Below are positions 63,621 through 64,000 of a DNA stretch of 64,000 nt, one piece after another. Position numbers and translations under genes: made by a program. Position 1 is the first letter of the stretch. Every line of letters begins with the position of its first letter. The stretch comes from Paraglaciecola sp. 20A4 (GTDB lineage Bacteria > Pseudomonadota > Gammaproteobacteria > Enterobacterales > Alteromonadaceae): assembly GCF_011378905.1 (NCBI RefSeq), contig NZ_WTPY01000001.1, forward strand, positions 1 through 64,000. Direction: 5' to 3'. The notes under the pieces were generated by a model, which had not been told where the DNA came from, searched no databases, and saw only the letters and a list, made by a program, of their open reading frames with translations.

Positions 63621-63984
63621 GGCTTATCAAGTATGTCGATGATGCAACCCAGGGTGATCATGCCCAGTAACAGGTGATTGTCGGTTGTTACTCCTCCCAA
63701 AAACTTCCCTAAATGACGCGCTGACATGGCGCGTCAGTAAATTGTTTAAAGCGCAGTTAATACGACAACAGCGAGTGGAAATTTTTACATTTGGCTTTCG
63801 CATAATTTTCATGTCCCCGAGTACATTACTACACCTTTTTTTGTCTTCCTTAATGTTAAATCCAAGCAGCAAAAGGCTTGGTGGGCAATTGATGATTATA
63901 TTTTTTCGGGCCTGAATTTTGCTCTTATAATTTTGTTATTTGAGTAGAAGTTGTTATCCACAATTTACCTATTAAGGAATCTTT

Positions 63985-64000
63985 ATGAGCGAAGTCATTA
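63985..64000 (+). CDS. Start of an unidentified gene at the window edge (partial)
   Basis: ATG at 63985, preceded by AAGGA at 63974-63978, opens the frame MSEVI before the window ends. The ribosome site makes a real start likely, but five residues give no hint of function. Confidence 0.5.

Larger units (their letters stand above)
62972..63984. other. One-kilobase stretch without an intact gene
   Basis: This region carries no complete gene. It contains the broken remains of hutC and hutG described separately (63154-63620). The rest (62972-63153 and 63621-63984) shows no frame with a ribosome site and no RNA gene. A hairpin TGACGCGC/GCGCGTCA (63714-63721 and 63729-63736) has no T-tail. Confidence 0.6.

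Noticed and set aside
63685-63915. 76-residue frame after the hut remnant
   Set aside because: No ribosome site or recognisable motif; it begins across a hairpin and has no supporting context.
1-64000. CRISPR arrays, insertion sequences or prophage genes
   Set aside because: No regularly spaced repeats, transposase or phage structural genes were recognised anywhere in the window.

Overview
The window looks like a chromosomal segment of a marine gammaproteobacterium of the Alteromonadales (Alteromonas / Paraglaciecola / Glaciecola type). This rests on the moderate GC content, the conserved hemCDXY, gmk-rpoZ-spoT and trmH-recG-rsmJ neighbourhoods, and the sugar and terpene gene clusters built around TonB-dependent receptors and sodium:solute symporters. 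The genus is an inference; no 16S gene is present.

Region A (about 1.3-15.8 kb, all minus strand) is an accessory catabolic locus. In transcription order it encodes a TonB-dependent receptor, a TIM-barrel/SUMF1-fold fusion, a CaiB-type CoA-transferase, an ADP-ribosylglycohydrolase-fold enzyme (ARH), a CitE-like CoA-ester lyase, a beta-propeller/sodium symporter fusion, a LysR regulator, a ribokinase and a second ARH. Together they read as uptake of a ribosyl-like or other N/O-glycosidic compound, hydrolysis, phosphorylation of the sugar, and CoA-dependent breakdown of an acid part. I know of no characterised pathway with this set, and it is my main candidate for an undescribed system. A Na+/Ca2+ exchanger lies downstream, and a tandem esterase with one dead copy lies upstream on the other strand.

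Region B (about 18.2-29.6 kb) holds tRNA-Arg(CCG), a Tat-exported PhoX-type phosphatase and a divergent carbohydrate locus. The locus comprises a GH63-like glycosidase of the mannosyl/glucosylglycerate hydrolase type, a mannose-isomerase-like AGE enzyme, a TonB receptor, a sodium symporter, a glycerate 2-kinase and a ROK regulator. These genes fit use of a glycosyl-glycerate such as the red-algal solute digeneaside (mannosylglycerate).

Region C (about 29.6-51.6 kb) is mostly core genome: hemCDXY followed by a cAMP phosphodiesterase gene, cyaY, gmk, rpoZ, spoT, ridA, trmH, recG, rsmJ and peroxiredoxins. It also contains an ABC-2 exporter operon with its own DesK/DesR-like two-component system.

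Region D (51.7-63.0 kb) is an acyclic-terpene (citronellol/geraniol) degradation cluster of the Atu type. It encodes an acyl-CoA dehydrogenase, a nitronate monooxygenase-like protein, both geranyl-CoA carboxylase subunits, an isohexenylglutaconyl-CoA hydratase, AtuA, an SDR and an acyl-CoA ligase. A GlxA/AraC-type regulator diverges from it. After it comes about 1 kb without an intact gene, containing the decayed remains of hutC and hutG, and then the start of a further gene at the window edge.
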